NCBI GenBank assembly: GCA_030263395.1
Contig: SZOW01000009.1
Span: 35,333-99,332 of the forward strand
Direction: 5' to 3'
DNA: 64,000 bases
DNA from: QUBU01 sp014337915
Lineage (GTDB): Bacteria > Pseudomonadota > Gammaproteobacteria > Steroidobacterales > GCA-2729495
In this document: positions 44,626 to 52,286 of the stretch, one piece after another
Position numbering within the stretch: the stretch's first letter is position 1
Layout of the letters: each line of letters begins with the position of its first letter
Notes under the pieces: generated by a model
What the model saw: only the letters and a program-made list of their open reading frames with translations
The model's database searches: none
Told to the model about the DNA's origin: nothing
Translations under genes and position numbers: made by a program

Positions 44626-45813
44626 TCAGGCCTTCACCGGCAGTCGGCCGCGGACACTGCCCGCGTCGAATGGCCCGGGCTCGGCGATCAGTGCCCGGGC
44701 GGCATCGACCTGGCCCCAGGTGTTCCAGAGCAGGACGCCGCGGACGCGACCGGAGTCGAGGTAATAGACCACACCCTCGCGGTAGGGCGTGACCCATTGC
44801 TCGATAGCCTGCAGGCGCGAGTCGACGATCCCGACCGCTTCGTAGCCGAGGTCGAACAGGTCGGCGTAGAAGAACGGCAGCTGCCGGTACGGGGCATCCT
44901 GGCCGGCCATGCACAGGCCGGCGTGGCGGCCCATCTGCAGGGCCGCATCTTCGTGCTCCACGCGCAGCCTGCGGCTGAGCGCCGGCGCCGGAAACGTGGC
45001 AACATCCCCGGCGGCGTGGATGGCGGCATCGTTCGTCCGCAGCTGGTCGTCGACGACGATGCCGCCCAGGTCGAGTTGCAATCCGGCTTCCTGGGCCAGC
45101 TGTACGTTGGGCTCGATGCCGAGCCCGGCGACCACCGCATCGACCCGCAGTCGGCTGCCGTCGGACAGCAGCAGCTCGCTGCCGCCGGCATCGCTGCGGG
45201 CACCGGTCACGGTGATGCCGCTGCGGACATCGACATCCCGCTCGCGATAGGCAGCGGTGACGGCCGCGGCCAGCGCCGCGGGAAACACCCGGGAGCAGAT
45301 CGCCGGTCCCGGGAACAGCAGGCTGGTCCGGCAACCGTTGAGCGCCATCGCCGCGGCCACCTCGCTGCCGATGAAACCGCCACCGATCACCGCGATGCGC
45401 GCACCGGGCCTCACCCGCTGTCGCAGGTGCTGGTAGTCCGCATAGCGGCGGTAATAGATGAAGTCGTCGCCGAACGACAGCTGGCGCGGCCTGCCGCCGG
45501 TGGCCAGCAGCAGCTGCTCGTATTCCCAGGAATCACCCGCATTGTCCTGCACCAGGCGCGCGGCGCGATCGATCCGCAGCGCACGCCGCCCGAGCTGCAG
45601 GTCGATATGCGCCTTGCCGATGGGGCGCCAGATGTCATCTTCCCTGCCGTCCTTCCACAGCGCCTTGCTGAGTGGCGGGCGGTCGTAGGGTGGATGTGCT
45701 TCATCGCCCAGCATGGCGATGCTGGCATCGGCATCGACGCTGCGGATGGCCTGCGCTGCAGATTCACCGGCGACGCCGGCGCCGATGATCAGGTGGCTGA
45801 CGCTGTGCTTCAT
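44626..45813 (-). CDS. FAD-dependent pyridine nucleotide-disulfide oxidoreductase (ferredoxin/rubredoxin reductase-like)
   Basis: A 395-residue flavoprotein of the AIF/ferredoxin-reductase-like group. Two dinucleotide motifs are present: FAD GAGVAGESAAQ near the N-terminus and NAD(P)H VIGGGFIGSE in the middle; AAGDVATFPAP is the second FAD motif. PPYDRPPLSKALW and DLFDLGYEAVG are typical of reductases that feed rubredoxin, ferredoxin or flavorubredoxin, including NorW-like proteins. It lacks the CxxC of disulfide reductases. It lies between the cbb3 operon and the NsrR-type operon, so a role in electron supply for NO handling is plausible. GAGG precedes the ATG. Confidence 0.83.
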   Translation of the reverse strand: MKHSVSHLIIGAGVAGESAAQAIRSVDADASIAMLGDEAHPPYDRPPLSKALWKDGREDDIWRPIGKAHIDLQLGRRALRIDRAARLVQDNAGDSWEYEQLLLATGGRPRQLSFGDDFIYYRRYADYQHLRQRVRPGARIAVIGGGFIGSEVAAAMALNGCRTSLLFPGPAICSRVFPAALAAAVTAAYRERDVDVRSGITVTGARSDAGGSELLLSDGSRLRVDAVVAGLGIEPNVQLAQEAGLQLDLGGIVVDDQLRTNDAAIHAAGDVATFPAPALSRRLRVEHEDAALQMGRHAGLCMAGQDAPYRQLPFFYADLFDLGYEAVGIVDSRLQAIEQWVTPYREGVVYYLDSGRVRGVLLWNTWGQVDAARALIAEPGPFDAGSVRGRLPVKA

Positions 45814-45833
45814 GATGGCCTCGTGCGCTGCAT

Positions 45834-45856
45834 CACCGGACATCGTACGTCCGGTG
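45834..45856. repeat. 8-bp inverted repeat ahead of the flavoprotein gene
   Basis: CACCGGAC (45834-45841) and GTCCGGTG (45849-45856) are perfect complements separated by 7 bases, 21 bases before the ATG of the flavoprotein gene and after the small FixH-like ORF. It may be an operator or a hairpin that separates the two transcripts. Confidence 0.4.
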
Positions 45857-45926
45857 GAAGCGACGAGTCATGCTGCAGTCGGACGCGATCCGCGCAGGCC
45901 GCCGCTGGCAGGCACCAGCCGGTTGG

Positions 45927-46151
45927 TCAGCGAGCAGGCCCTGGTTGTGTGGGCACGCCGAATACCCGGCCGTCGATCGGCAATGGCTGGTCGTCGTAGC
46001 GGGCGCTGACCACGATCAGCCACAGGCAGCCGGCGATCGTTGCCGCGAACAGGCCGATGCCGAGCCAGACCACCGGCTGCGTGTACCAGCTCCCACGCCG
46101 CTGCGGCTCAGCGGCCAGCGGCGTCGCTGCGGTTCGCGAGGTGATGGACAT
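45927..46151 (-). CDS. Small FixH-like single-TM protein at the end of the cbb3 operon
   Basis: A 74-residue protein I place by eye: the frame is continuous, has an ATG at 46151 and overlaps the 3' end of ccoP by 44 bases. After an 18-residue soluble start, SWYTQPVVWLGIGLFAATIAGCLWLIVVSARYDDQPLPIDG gives one membrane helix followed by an acidic stretch, as in the N-terminus of FixH/CcoH-type cbb3 assembly proteins. FixH is normally about 150-170 residues, so this would be the membrane part only. No strong ribosome-binding site is visible; coupling to ccoP translation is possible. Confidence 0.55.
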   Translation of the reverse strand: MSITSRTAATPLAAEPQRRGSWYTQPVVWLGIGLFAATIAGCLWLIVVSARYDDQPLPIDGRVFGVPTQPGPAR

Positions 46152-47019
46152 AGGCGGCCAGCAGGTGGGTATCGCTGTCCGACAGGCGTGGGCTCCATGC
46201 CGGCATATGGCCCTGGCGGCCGTTGCCGATGCTCGCCTCGATGGCGGCCGCGCTGCTGCCGTACACCGAGGCGCGATCCGTGAGGTTCGGGGCGCCGATG
46301 AGCGGATTGCCCTTGCCTTCCGGCCCATGGCAGGCGACGCAGGTGGTCTGGAACACGGTCTCGCCGGCCGCAGCCATCTGCGCGTCGTGCGTCTGGCCCG
46401 ACAGGCCAAGCACATACTGCGTCAGGTTCTTCACCGTCGCGTCGCCGAGCGCCTTCCACTGCGGCATGACGCCGGTACGGCCGTTGCGGATCGAGTTGGT
46501 AATGTCTGCGGCGGTACCGCCATAGACCCAGTCGCCATCGGTCAGGTCCGGCGCGCCGAGCAGCGGATTGCCGCGGCCATCGCGGCCGTGGCAGGCCGCG
46601 CAGTTGTCGACGAACAGGCGCGCGCCGAGCTGCTGCGCCTGCGGGTCGGCGGCGGCCTGCTCGACACTCATCGCGGCCAGGCGCTGCAATGTGGGTTCGA
46701 GCACGGCGTCATTGGCGGCCACGGCGGTCGCGAGCTCGCCCTGCGAGGTCCAGCCGAGCATGCCCCTGAAATTGCCGAAGCCCGGGTACAGCAGGAAGTA
46801 GGCGAAGGCGGTGACGAACATTCCCAGCGACAGCGCGATCCACCACCCCGGCAGGCGATGCATGCCTTCGCGCAGGGCGCCATGCGCCCAGACATGGCCG
46901 GTGGTGCCGTCCGGCAAGGTCGGCACCCTGGCGATTGGCGCCCAGATGAACAGGCAGAACGTCAGGCCCATGTTGAATACGATCAGGCCGATCACCCACC
47001 ATGCCCAGCCGCTGCTCAT
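46108..47019 (-). CDS. ccoP: cbb3-type cytochrome c oxidase subunit III (di-heme)
   Basis: A 303-residue subunit with two N-terminal membrane segments (WAWWVIGLIVFNMGLTFCLFIW and WWIALSLGMFVTAFAYFLLYPGFG) and two c-type haem domains. The haem motifs are CAACH and CVACH, with axial Met in GVMPQW and GHMPAW. It passes electrons to the CcoNO core in the inner membrane, haem domains in the periplasm. Its ATG overlaps the ccoQ stop (ATGA), giving the order ccoN-ccoO-ccoQ-ccoP. Length fits the family. Confidence 0.95.
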   Translation of the reverse strand: MSSGWAWWVIGLIVFNMGLTFCLFIWAPIARVPTLPDGTTGHVWAHGALREGMHRLPGWWIALSLGMFVTAFAYFLLYPGFGNFRGMLGWTSQGELATAVAANDAVLEPTLQRLAAMSVEQAAADPQAQQLGARLFVDNCAACHGRDGRGNPLLGAPDLTDGDWVYGGTAADITNSIRNGRTGVMPQWKALGDATVKNLTQYVLGLSGQTHDAQMAAAGETVFQTTCVACHGPEGKGNPLIGAPNLTDRASVYGSSAAAIEASIGNGRQGHMPAWSPRLSDSDTHLLAAYVHHLANRSDAAGR

Positions 47020-47210
47020 CGGCGTTGCTCCTCGTCGGTGGCCGGAATCGAATCATCCGGCGCTGCGCCCTGGTCCTCCATCGGCAGGCGCGCCAGCCAG
47101 CTGAAGTTCCGCTTGTGGTAAGGCAGCCAGGCCCAGACCCAGATGCCAATGAATGCCGCCATCATCAGCAGGATCAGCACTCCGGTGGCGTGTCCCCAGG
47201 CCGGGCTCAT
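47016..47210 (-). CDS. ccoQ: cbb3-type cytochrome c oxidase small subunit
   Basis: A 64-residue CcoQ/FixQ-type protein with one membrane helix (GVLILLMMAAFIGIWVWAWLP) and a charged cytoplasmic tail beginning YHKRNFSWLARLPMEDQ. It stabilises the interaction of CcoP with the CcoNO core. It overlaps ccoO and ccoP by four bases each (ATGA), as expected in this operon. Confidence 0.9.
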   Translation of the reverse strand: MSPAWGHATGVLILLMMAAFIGIWVWAWLPYHKRNFSWLARLPMEDQGAAPDDSIPATDEEQRR

Positions 47211-47842
47211 GGCGTTTCCCCGGCCGTGGCCTGCGGTTCATTGGCGATGCCGAGCCCCTGCAGGTAGGCAATCAGCGCATCCATCTCCGTCTTGCCCTCG
47301 AGCGCCGCGGCAGCGGAGGCGATGTCGGCATCGGTATACGGATCACCGAGGCGGCGCAGCACGCGCATGCGGGCCGCGATGTCATCAGCGTCGATCGGCG
47401 CCCTGGCCAGCCAGGGATAGCCCGGCATGTTCGACTCCGGCACCACGCTACGCGGATCCATCAGGTGGGCGTGCTGCCACTCGTCGGAGTACTTGCCGCC
47501 GGCGCGTGCGAGGTCGGGGCCGGTGCGCTTGGAGCCCCACTGGAAGGGCCGGTCGTAGACCGACTCATCGGCGGTGGAGAAGCTGCCGTAGCGCTGCGTC
47601 TCGAAGCGCAGCGCACGGATCATCTGCGAGTGACAGAGGTAGCAGCCTTCGCGGACGTAGATGTCGCGGCCGGCGAGGCGCAGCGGATCGTACGGCCGGA
47701 CGTGTTCCGGCGGCTTGACCTCCTGCGCCATGATGAACAGCGGCGTGATCTCGGCGAGGCCGCCGATCGACACCATGACAGCAGTGAGGATGCCGAGCAG
47801 CCAGGCGTGCTTCTCGATGAACTCGAAATGACGGTATGCCAC
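47207..47842 (-). CDS. ccoO: cbb3-type cytochrome c oxidase subunit II (mono-haem)
   Basis: A 211-residue subunit. The N-terminal membrane anchor (HAWLLGILTAVMVSIGGLAEI) is followed by a periplasmic c-type haem domain with EGCYLCHSQMIR (CxxCH) and axial Met in SNMPGYPWL. PPEHVRPYDPLRLAGRDIYVREGC is diagnostic of CcoO. It relays electrons from CcoP to the haem b of CcoN. It begins 11 bases after ccoN and overlaps ccoQ. Confidence 0.95.
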   Translation of the reverse strand: MAYRHFEFIEKHAWLLGILTAVMVSIGGLAEITPLFIMAQEVKPPEHVRPYDPLRLAGRDIYVREGCYLCHSQMIRALRFETQRYGSFSTADESVYDRPFQWGSKRTGPDLARAGGKYSDEWQHAHLMDPRSVVPESNMPGYPWLARAPIDADDIAARMRVLRRLGDPYTDADIASAAAALEGKTEMDALIAYLQGLGIANEPQATAGETP

Positions 47843-47852
47843 GGCCCGGACC

Positions 47853-49319
47853 TCAGGTTGCGGCCGGCAGCGGCGCCGGCGTCTGGTGCGAATCCGGCTC
47901 CGGGATCGGCACCGGGATCGGCAGGATGATCTTCTTGCGGGCGTCGGCGGCCGTGTACCAGAGGTTCCAGGCCATCACCCACATGCCGAGCCAGATCAGG
48001 AAGCCGCCGAACCAGCGCGCGATGTACAGCGGCCGGATCGCCAGCAGGCTGTCGATGAAAGGATAGCTGAGCGCACCGTCCGGCCCGGTCGCGCGCCACA
48101 TAATGCCTTCAGTAACGCCGGCCACCCACATCGCAACGACGTAGAACAGCGTGCCGGAGACATGCAGCCAGAAGTGCAGCTCCATCCCCCTGCGCGAATG
48201 CATGGCCGGGCGGCCGAGTGCGCGCGGTGCCATGGCATACAGCGAGCCGATGGTGATCATCGCCACCCAGCCCAGGGAACCGGAATGCACATGGGCCACG
48301 GTCCAGTCGGTGTAATGCGACAGCGAGTTGACGGTCTTGATGGCCATCATCGAGCCCTCGAAGGTCGATGCGGCGTAGAACACCAGGGCAATGACCATGA
48401 ACTTCGCGGCCGGGTCGTCCCGCAGCCGGTGCCAGGAGCCGTTGAAGGTGAACAGGCCGTTGGCCGCGGAGCCCCAGCTGGGCATCAGCAGCACCAGCGA
48501 GAACGCCATGCCCACCGACTGCACCCAGTCGGGCAGGGCGGTGTACATGAGGTGGTGCGAGCCCGCCCACATGTACATCGAGATCAGGGCCCAGAAGTTG
48601 ACGATCGAGAAGCGATAGCTCCACAGCGGCTGCTGTGCCTGCCGTGGCACGAAGTAGTACATCATGCCGAGGAAGCCGGCGGTGAGAAAAAACGCCACGG
48701 CATTGTGCCCGTACCACCACTGCACCATCGCATCGACGACCCCGGAGTAGACCGGATATGACTTGGTCAGGCTGACTGGCACCGCGATGTTGTTGACGAT
48801 GTGCAGCAGGCCGACGGCGATGATGAAGGCGCCGTAGTACCAGTTGGCCACGTAGATGTGGCGGATGCGCCGGCGCGCCAGCGTGGCGAAGAACACGGCG
48901 CCGAAGCTCACCCAGACCACGGCGATCAGGATGTCGATGAACCACTCCGGCTCGGCGTATTCCTTGTTCTGGGTGATGCCGAAGGGCAGCGTCGCCATCG
49001 ACAGGATGCAGGCGAGCTGCCAGCCCCAGAAGGTGAGTTCCGCGAGCTTGCCCCAGGCCAGGCGGGTATGGCCGGTGCGCTGCACGACGTAGTAGCAGGT
49101 GCCCATCAGCGCCGAGCCGCCGAAGGCGAAGATGACGCCGAAGGTGTGGTCCGGGCGCACGCGGCTGAAGGTCATCCAGGGGATGTCGAGGTTCAGTCCC
49201 GGCCAGGCCAGTTCCGCCGCCGCGTACATGCCGATCAGCATGCCGACGATGCCCCACACCGCCGAGGCCAGCAGGAACAGGCGCACGACGTGGTCGTTGT
49301 AATACTCGGTGTTCGGCAT
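47853..49319 (-). CDS. ccoN: cbb3-type cytochrome c oxidase catalytic subunit I
   Basis: A 488-residue 12-segment haem-copper oxidase subunit. Low-spin haem and active-site histidines are recognisable: HTFGVIFAFGGSALMG, WWYGHNAVAFFLTAGFLGMMYYFVP, AGSHHLMYTALPDW (CuB pair) and VAHVHSGSLGWVAM. The C-terminus has a proline-rich tail (PIPVPIPEPDSHQTPAPLPAAT). It reduces oxygen to water with high affinity in microaerobic growth. GGGAG precedes the ATG. A TATAAT hexamer on this strand lies 25 bases upstream. No ccoG, ccoH(full), ccoI or ccoS is present in the window. Confidence 0.96.
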   Translation of the reverse strand: MPNTEYYNDHVVRLFLLASAVWGIVGMLIGMYAAAELAWPGLNLDIPWMTFSRVRPDHTFGVIFAFGGSALMGTCYYVVQRTGHTRLAWGKLAELTFWGWQLACILSMATLPFGITQNKEYAEPEWFIDILIAVVWVSFGAVFFATLARRRIRHIYVANWYYGAFIIAVGLLHIVNNIAVPVSLTKSYPVYSGVVDAMVQWWYGHNAVAFFLTAGFLGMMYYFVPRQAQQPLWSYRFSIVNFWALISMYMWAGSHHLMYTALPDWVQSVGMAFSLVLLMPSWGSAANGLFTFNGSWHRLRDDPAAKFMVIALVFYAASTFEGSMMAIKTVNSLSHYTDWTVAHVHSGSLGWVAMITIGSLYAMAPRALGRPAMHSRRGMELHFWLHVSGTLFYVVAMWVAGVTEGIMWRATGPDGALSYPFIDSLLAIRPLYIARWFGGFLIWLGMWVMAWNLWYTAADARKKIILPIPVPIPEPDSHQTPAPLPAAT

Positions 49320-49343
49320 GGCGGCTCCCGATCAGGAATGGCG

Positions 49344-49349
49344 ATTATA
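49344..49349 (-). promoter_or_regulatory. Perfect -10 (TATAAT) upstream of ccoN
   Basis: ATTATA on the plus strand is TATAAT in the direction of ccoN. The hexamer 17 bases upstream is CACCTG, a poor -35, as expected for an activator-dependent promoter. I found no canonical FNR/ANR box (TTGAT-N4-ATCAA) nearby. Predicted start near 49337 gives a leader of about 18 bases. Confidence 0.45.
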
Positions 49350-49552
49350 GCTGCGCCGCAACAGACCAGGTGCTGCTGGGGTGATGCCGGCGTGGGGCGC
49401 CGGTATGGTAGCAGCGAGTGCGTGACAAATCACGGTGAGGCCGGCGCCGCGCGCAAAAGGAGCGGGCCGTCAGCTGCCCGGCGCCGCCGGCCTGCGGCTG
49501 AGTGCATCGCGCTCTCTTGGTAGACTCGGCTGCCCAGGCCGGAGGTGTTCGA

Positions 49553-50110
49553 ATGAAAACTTGCAAGGTGGCGGTGCTGCTGGGCAGCCTGCGCAGGGAT
49601 TCCTACAACCGGCGGCTCATGCTCGCGGTCGAGCGCCTGGCGCCGCCGCAGCTGAAGTTCGCGCAGGTCCGCATCGATGACCTCCCGCTGTACTCGCAGG
49701 ATTTCGATGCGGATTATCCGGCGAACGCACGGCGCCTGAAGCAGGACATCGAGTCCGCGCAGGCGCTGCTGTTCGTCACGCCCGAGTACAACCGTTCAGT
49801 GCCGGGCGTGCTGAAGAACGCCATCGACATTGCTTCCAGGCCCTGGGGCACGAATTCCTTCGCCGGCAAGCCGGCGGCGGTGATCGGCACCTCGATCGGT
49901 GCTGCGGGCACCGCGATCGCCCAGCACCACCTGCGCAGCTCGCTGCATTTCCTCGACGTGCCCACGCTCGGCCAGCCGGAGGTGTACCTGCACTTCCGCG
50001 ATGAGGTCATCGCAGCGGACGGCACGGTCGCCAACGATTCGACGCGCGCCTTCCTGCAGCGCTTCGTCGACGCCTACGTGGCCTGGGTGGAGCGCTTCGT
50101 CGCCGGCTGA
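49553..50110 (+). CDS. NADPH-dependent FMN reductase (flavodoxin-like)
   Basis: A 185-residue flavodoxin-fold protein of the NADPH-dependent FMN reductase/ChrR family. FMN-binding residues lie in GSLRRDSYNRRLMLA, and the substrate region is TPEYNRSVPGVLKNAIDIASRPWG; the C-terminal helix is FLQRFVDAYVAWVERF. It reduces quinones, azo compounds or chromate with NADPH in family members. GGAGG precedes the ATG. Its stop abuts the stop of the convergent dehydrogenase gene with no spacer. Confidence 0.88.
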   Translation: MKTCKVAVLLGSLRRDSYNRRLMLAVERLAPPQLKFAQVRIDDLPLYSQDFDADYPANARRLKQDIESAQALLFVTPEYNRSVPGVLKNAIDIASRPWGTNSFAGKPAAVIGTSIGAAGTAIAQHHLRSSLHFLDVPTLGQPEVYLHFRDEVIAADGTVANDSTRAFLQRFVDAYVAWVERFVAG

Positions 50111-51223
50111 TCAGTAGCCCCGGCCGGCATCGACGACTGACAGCAGGCGTTCGCCAGCCACGTAGCGGCGCAGGTTCTCCTGGGCCACCGTCAGCAGCCG
50201 TCCCGACACCTTGTCGGAGCTGGCCGCGACATGTGGCGTGATGATGACATTGGGCAGCTGCCACAGCGGATGGTCGGCCGGCAGTGGTTCGGGGTCGGTG
50301 ACGTCGAGTCCGGCGCCAGCGAGGCGCCGCTCCTGCAGGGCGGCCAGCAGGTCGGCGGTGACGACGCTGCGGCCGCGCCCGACATTGATGAAATACGCGC
50401 CGGGCTTCATGGCGGCGAAGAACCGCGCATCGAACAGGCCGGTGGTGGCGGGTGTCAGCGGCAGGGCATTGACCACCACGTCGGCGGCCGCGGCCAGGCG
50501 CAGCAGCGCCTCAGGGCCACCGACTTCGTCCACGTAGTCCGGCCGCTGCTGCCCGCTGGCGCGGGTGGCCACCACCCGCATGCCGAGCGCATGGGCGCGC
50601 CGCGCCACCTGGCTGCCGATGCCGCCGAGGCCGGCCACCAGCAGCGTGCGTCCTTCCAGTTCCCAGGTCTGGGAGCGCGGCACCAGGTCCGGGCGCCAGC
50701 GGCCGCTCTTCTGGTCGGGCAGGTAGACGTTCAGGCCGCGGGTGAAGGCCAGCAACAGGCCGATGGCGTGCTCGGCGATCTCCGGGCCGGAGATGCGCTG
50801 CATGTTGGTCAGCAGCAGCTGGCGTTCCCGCACTTCGGGAATGGCCACGCAGCGCTCGCTGCCAGCCGAGAACAGCTGGATCCACAGCGCCTGGCCTGCC
50901 GCGGCCACGAGCTCCGGGCTGCACAGGCCCATGATCGCATCGGCATCGGCAGCGGCCGCCACCGCCTCGGCATCGGACTTCGCCCACAGCAGCCTGACGC
51001 GGGGCGCCATCGGCTGCAGCGCCGGCACCATTCCCGGGTAGTCGCTGCGCACCACGATAGTCCGCGGCCGCTGCCAGCGCGGATCCTCGCGCACCGCCGT
51101 GCTGCCCTCGCGCAGCTCCAGTGCCGCTATCAGCCGCGTGGCCTCCGGCGATGCGGCGGGCCCGTCCAGTGCCATCGCGGCCGGACCGATGAGGACTGCG
51201 GTGATGAAGGCGATCCAGCGCAT
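50111..51223 (-). CDS. D-isomer-specific 2-hydroxyacid dehydrogenase with a signal peptide
   Basis: A 370-residue NAD-dependent dehydrogenase. The Rossmann motif VAGLGGIGSQVARRA, the catalytic Arg region NVGRGRSVV, and the Glu and His of DPEPLPADHPLWQLPNVIITPHVA are present. MRWIAFITAVLIGPAAMALDGPA looks like a signal peptide, odd for an enzyme that needs cytoplasmic NADH; it could be an exported protein using a periplasmic pool or a mis-assigned start, but GGGGAG lies just before this ATG. Most relatives act on glyoxylate, hydroxypyruvate or phosphoglycerate in the cytoplasm. Confidence 0.85.
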   Translation of the reverse strand: MRWIAFITAVLIGPAAMALDGPAASPEATRLIAALELREGSTAVREDPRWQRPRTIVVRSDYPGMVPALQPMAPRVRLLWAKSDAEAVAAAADADAIMGLCSPELVAAAGQALWIQLFSAGSERCVAIPEVRERQLLLTNMQRISGPEIAEHAIGLLLAFTRGLNVYLPDQKSGRWRPDLVPRSQTWELEGRTLLVAGLGGIGSQVARRAHALGMRVVATRASGQQRPDYVDEVGGPEALLRLAAAADVVVNALPLTPATTGLFDARFFAAMKPGAYFINVGRGRSVVTADLLAALQERRLAGAGLDVTDPEPLPADHPLWQLPNVIITPHVAASSDKVSGRLLTVAQENLRRYVAGERLLSVVDAGRGY

Positions 51224-51311
51224 ACATGACTCCCCGGTGTGACGGCCATGATACCGCCGCAGGGGCGGGCTGCTGCCGGCCGGTCTTTCCGGGCCGGCCG
51301 CCACGTGGCGT

Positions 51312-52286
51312 TCAGGGCGCCGACGGATCCTCGATCAGCTCGAGCCATTCGCCGACCGCACCCTCGATCACCGCCACCCGCCGCCCACCATAGGCCACAC
51401 CCGGCAGTGGTCGCGGCGGTGCCCGCAGCGTCACTCCGGCGGGCCGCAGGGCTTCCACCGCCGCCAGGCTGCGCACCACGAAGCTGACCATCGACATGCC
51501 GGCGGGCAGCTGGCCCGCTGTGCGCCGGCGCGGGCCGATATGCTCCGGGAACTCGTCCATTTCCAGCAGGAAGCGCCGTCCGGGGATGCGCGCCACCGCG
51601 GTCGGGAACACGGTTCCGGGAGGAGCCTCGCAGAGCATGGCGAGCGTGCCATTGACGAATGGCGTACGCTCCATGATGCGGTGGCCGAGGACGCCGGCAT
51701 AGAAGTCATGCATGCCCGCGGATGCCGGGCCGCCCAGGGTACAGATGAACGGCCGGTCCACCCAGGAGCGGGCCTGGCGCAGCCCGTAGCGGCTGCCGCC
51801 CGGCAGGAGCCGCGTGAAATACAGCAGCTCGCCGGATGGGCCGATCACCTGCATGGCCCGCGGTGCGTTGGCTCGTGGATAGAGGTCGCCGGGGCCGCTG
51901 AGGCGGCGGAACCCGGTGCCGATGAAACGCAGCGCGAGCGCATCGGGGTCCTGCACCAGCAGCTCGGTGGCCGTCCAGCCCCAGCTCGCCGGCGGGCCGT
52001 GGCCGCGTTCGCCGGTTTCCACGAAGCGCAGGTAGCAGCGCTCACCGCTTGCGGGTTGCAGCAGGGCGTAGCGCTGACCGGCAGTGGCCGGTGCGTCCCA
52101 GGCGGCACCGGCATCGCTGCCGAGCCGGCCGCTTTCGACGACCGCGTAGTCCAGCACCGCGCTCCACTGGGCCGTGGCAATGTTGAGGTCCGCCACGCAG
52201 TGGGTGACGATGGTGATGTCGCGCAGCAGCTTGGCGCCGCCTTCCCCTTCGATGATGTGGCCGGCCGTGGTACTGCCCGTCTGCAT
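51312..52286 (-). CDS. Tandem VOC-family protein
   Basis: A 324-residue protein with two VOC (vicinal oxygen chelate) modules. The first starts ITIVTHCVADLNIATAQWSAVL and has FVETGERGHGPP and YLRFVE. The second starts PFICTLGGPASAGMHDFYAGVLGHRI, with MSMVSFVVRSLAAVEALRPAG and a late VIEGAVGEWLELIE carrying a metal-type glutamate. Role unknown; dioxygenase, isomerase or resistance functions are possible. The ATG at 52286 overlaps the stop of the kinase gene upstream by one base, so translation is coupled; an in-frame ATG at 52301 is an alternative. Confidence 0.75.
   Translation of the reverse strand: MQTGSTTAGHIIEGEGGAKLLRDITIVTHCVADLNIATAQWSAVLDYAVVESGRLGSDAGAAWDAPATAGQRYALLQPASGERCYLRFVETGERGHGPPASWGWTATELLVQDPDALALRFIGTGFRRLSGPGDLYPRANAPRAMQVIGPSGELLYFTRLLPGGSRYGLRQARSWVDRPFICTLGGPASAGMHDFYAGVLGHRIMERTPFVNGTLAMLCEAPPGTVFPTAVARIPGRRFLLEMDEFPEHIGPRRRTAGQLPAGMSMVSFVVRSLAAVEALRPAGVTLRAPPRPLPGVAYGGRRVAVIEGAVGEWLELIEDPSAP

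Noticed and set aside
49422..49433. GTGACAAATCAC palindrome upstream of ccoN
   Set aside because: It looks like a CRP/FNR half-site pair, but the spacing is 4 instead of 6, and it is too far from the -10. I do not call an FNR site.
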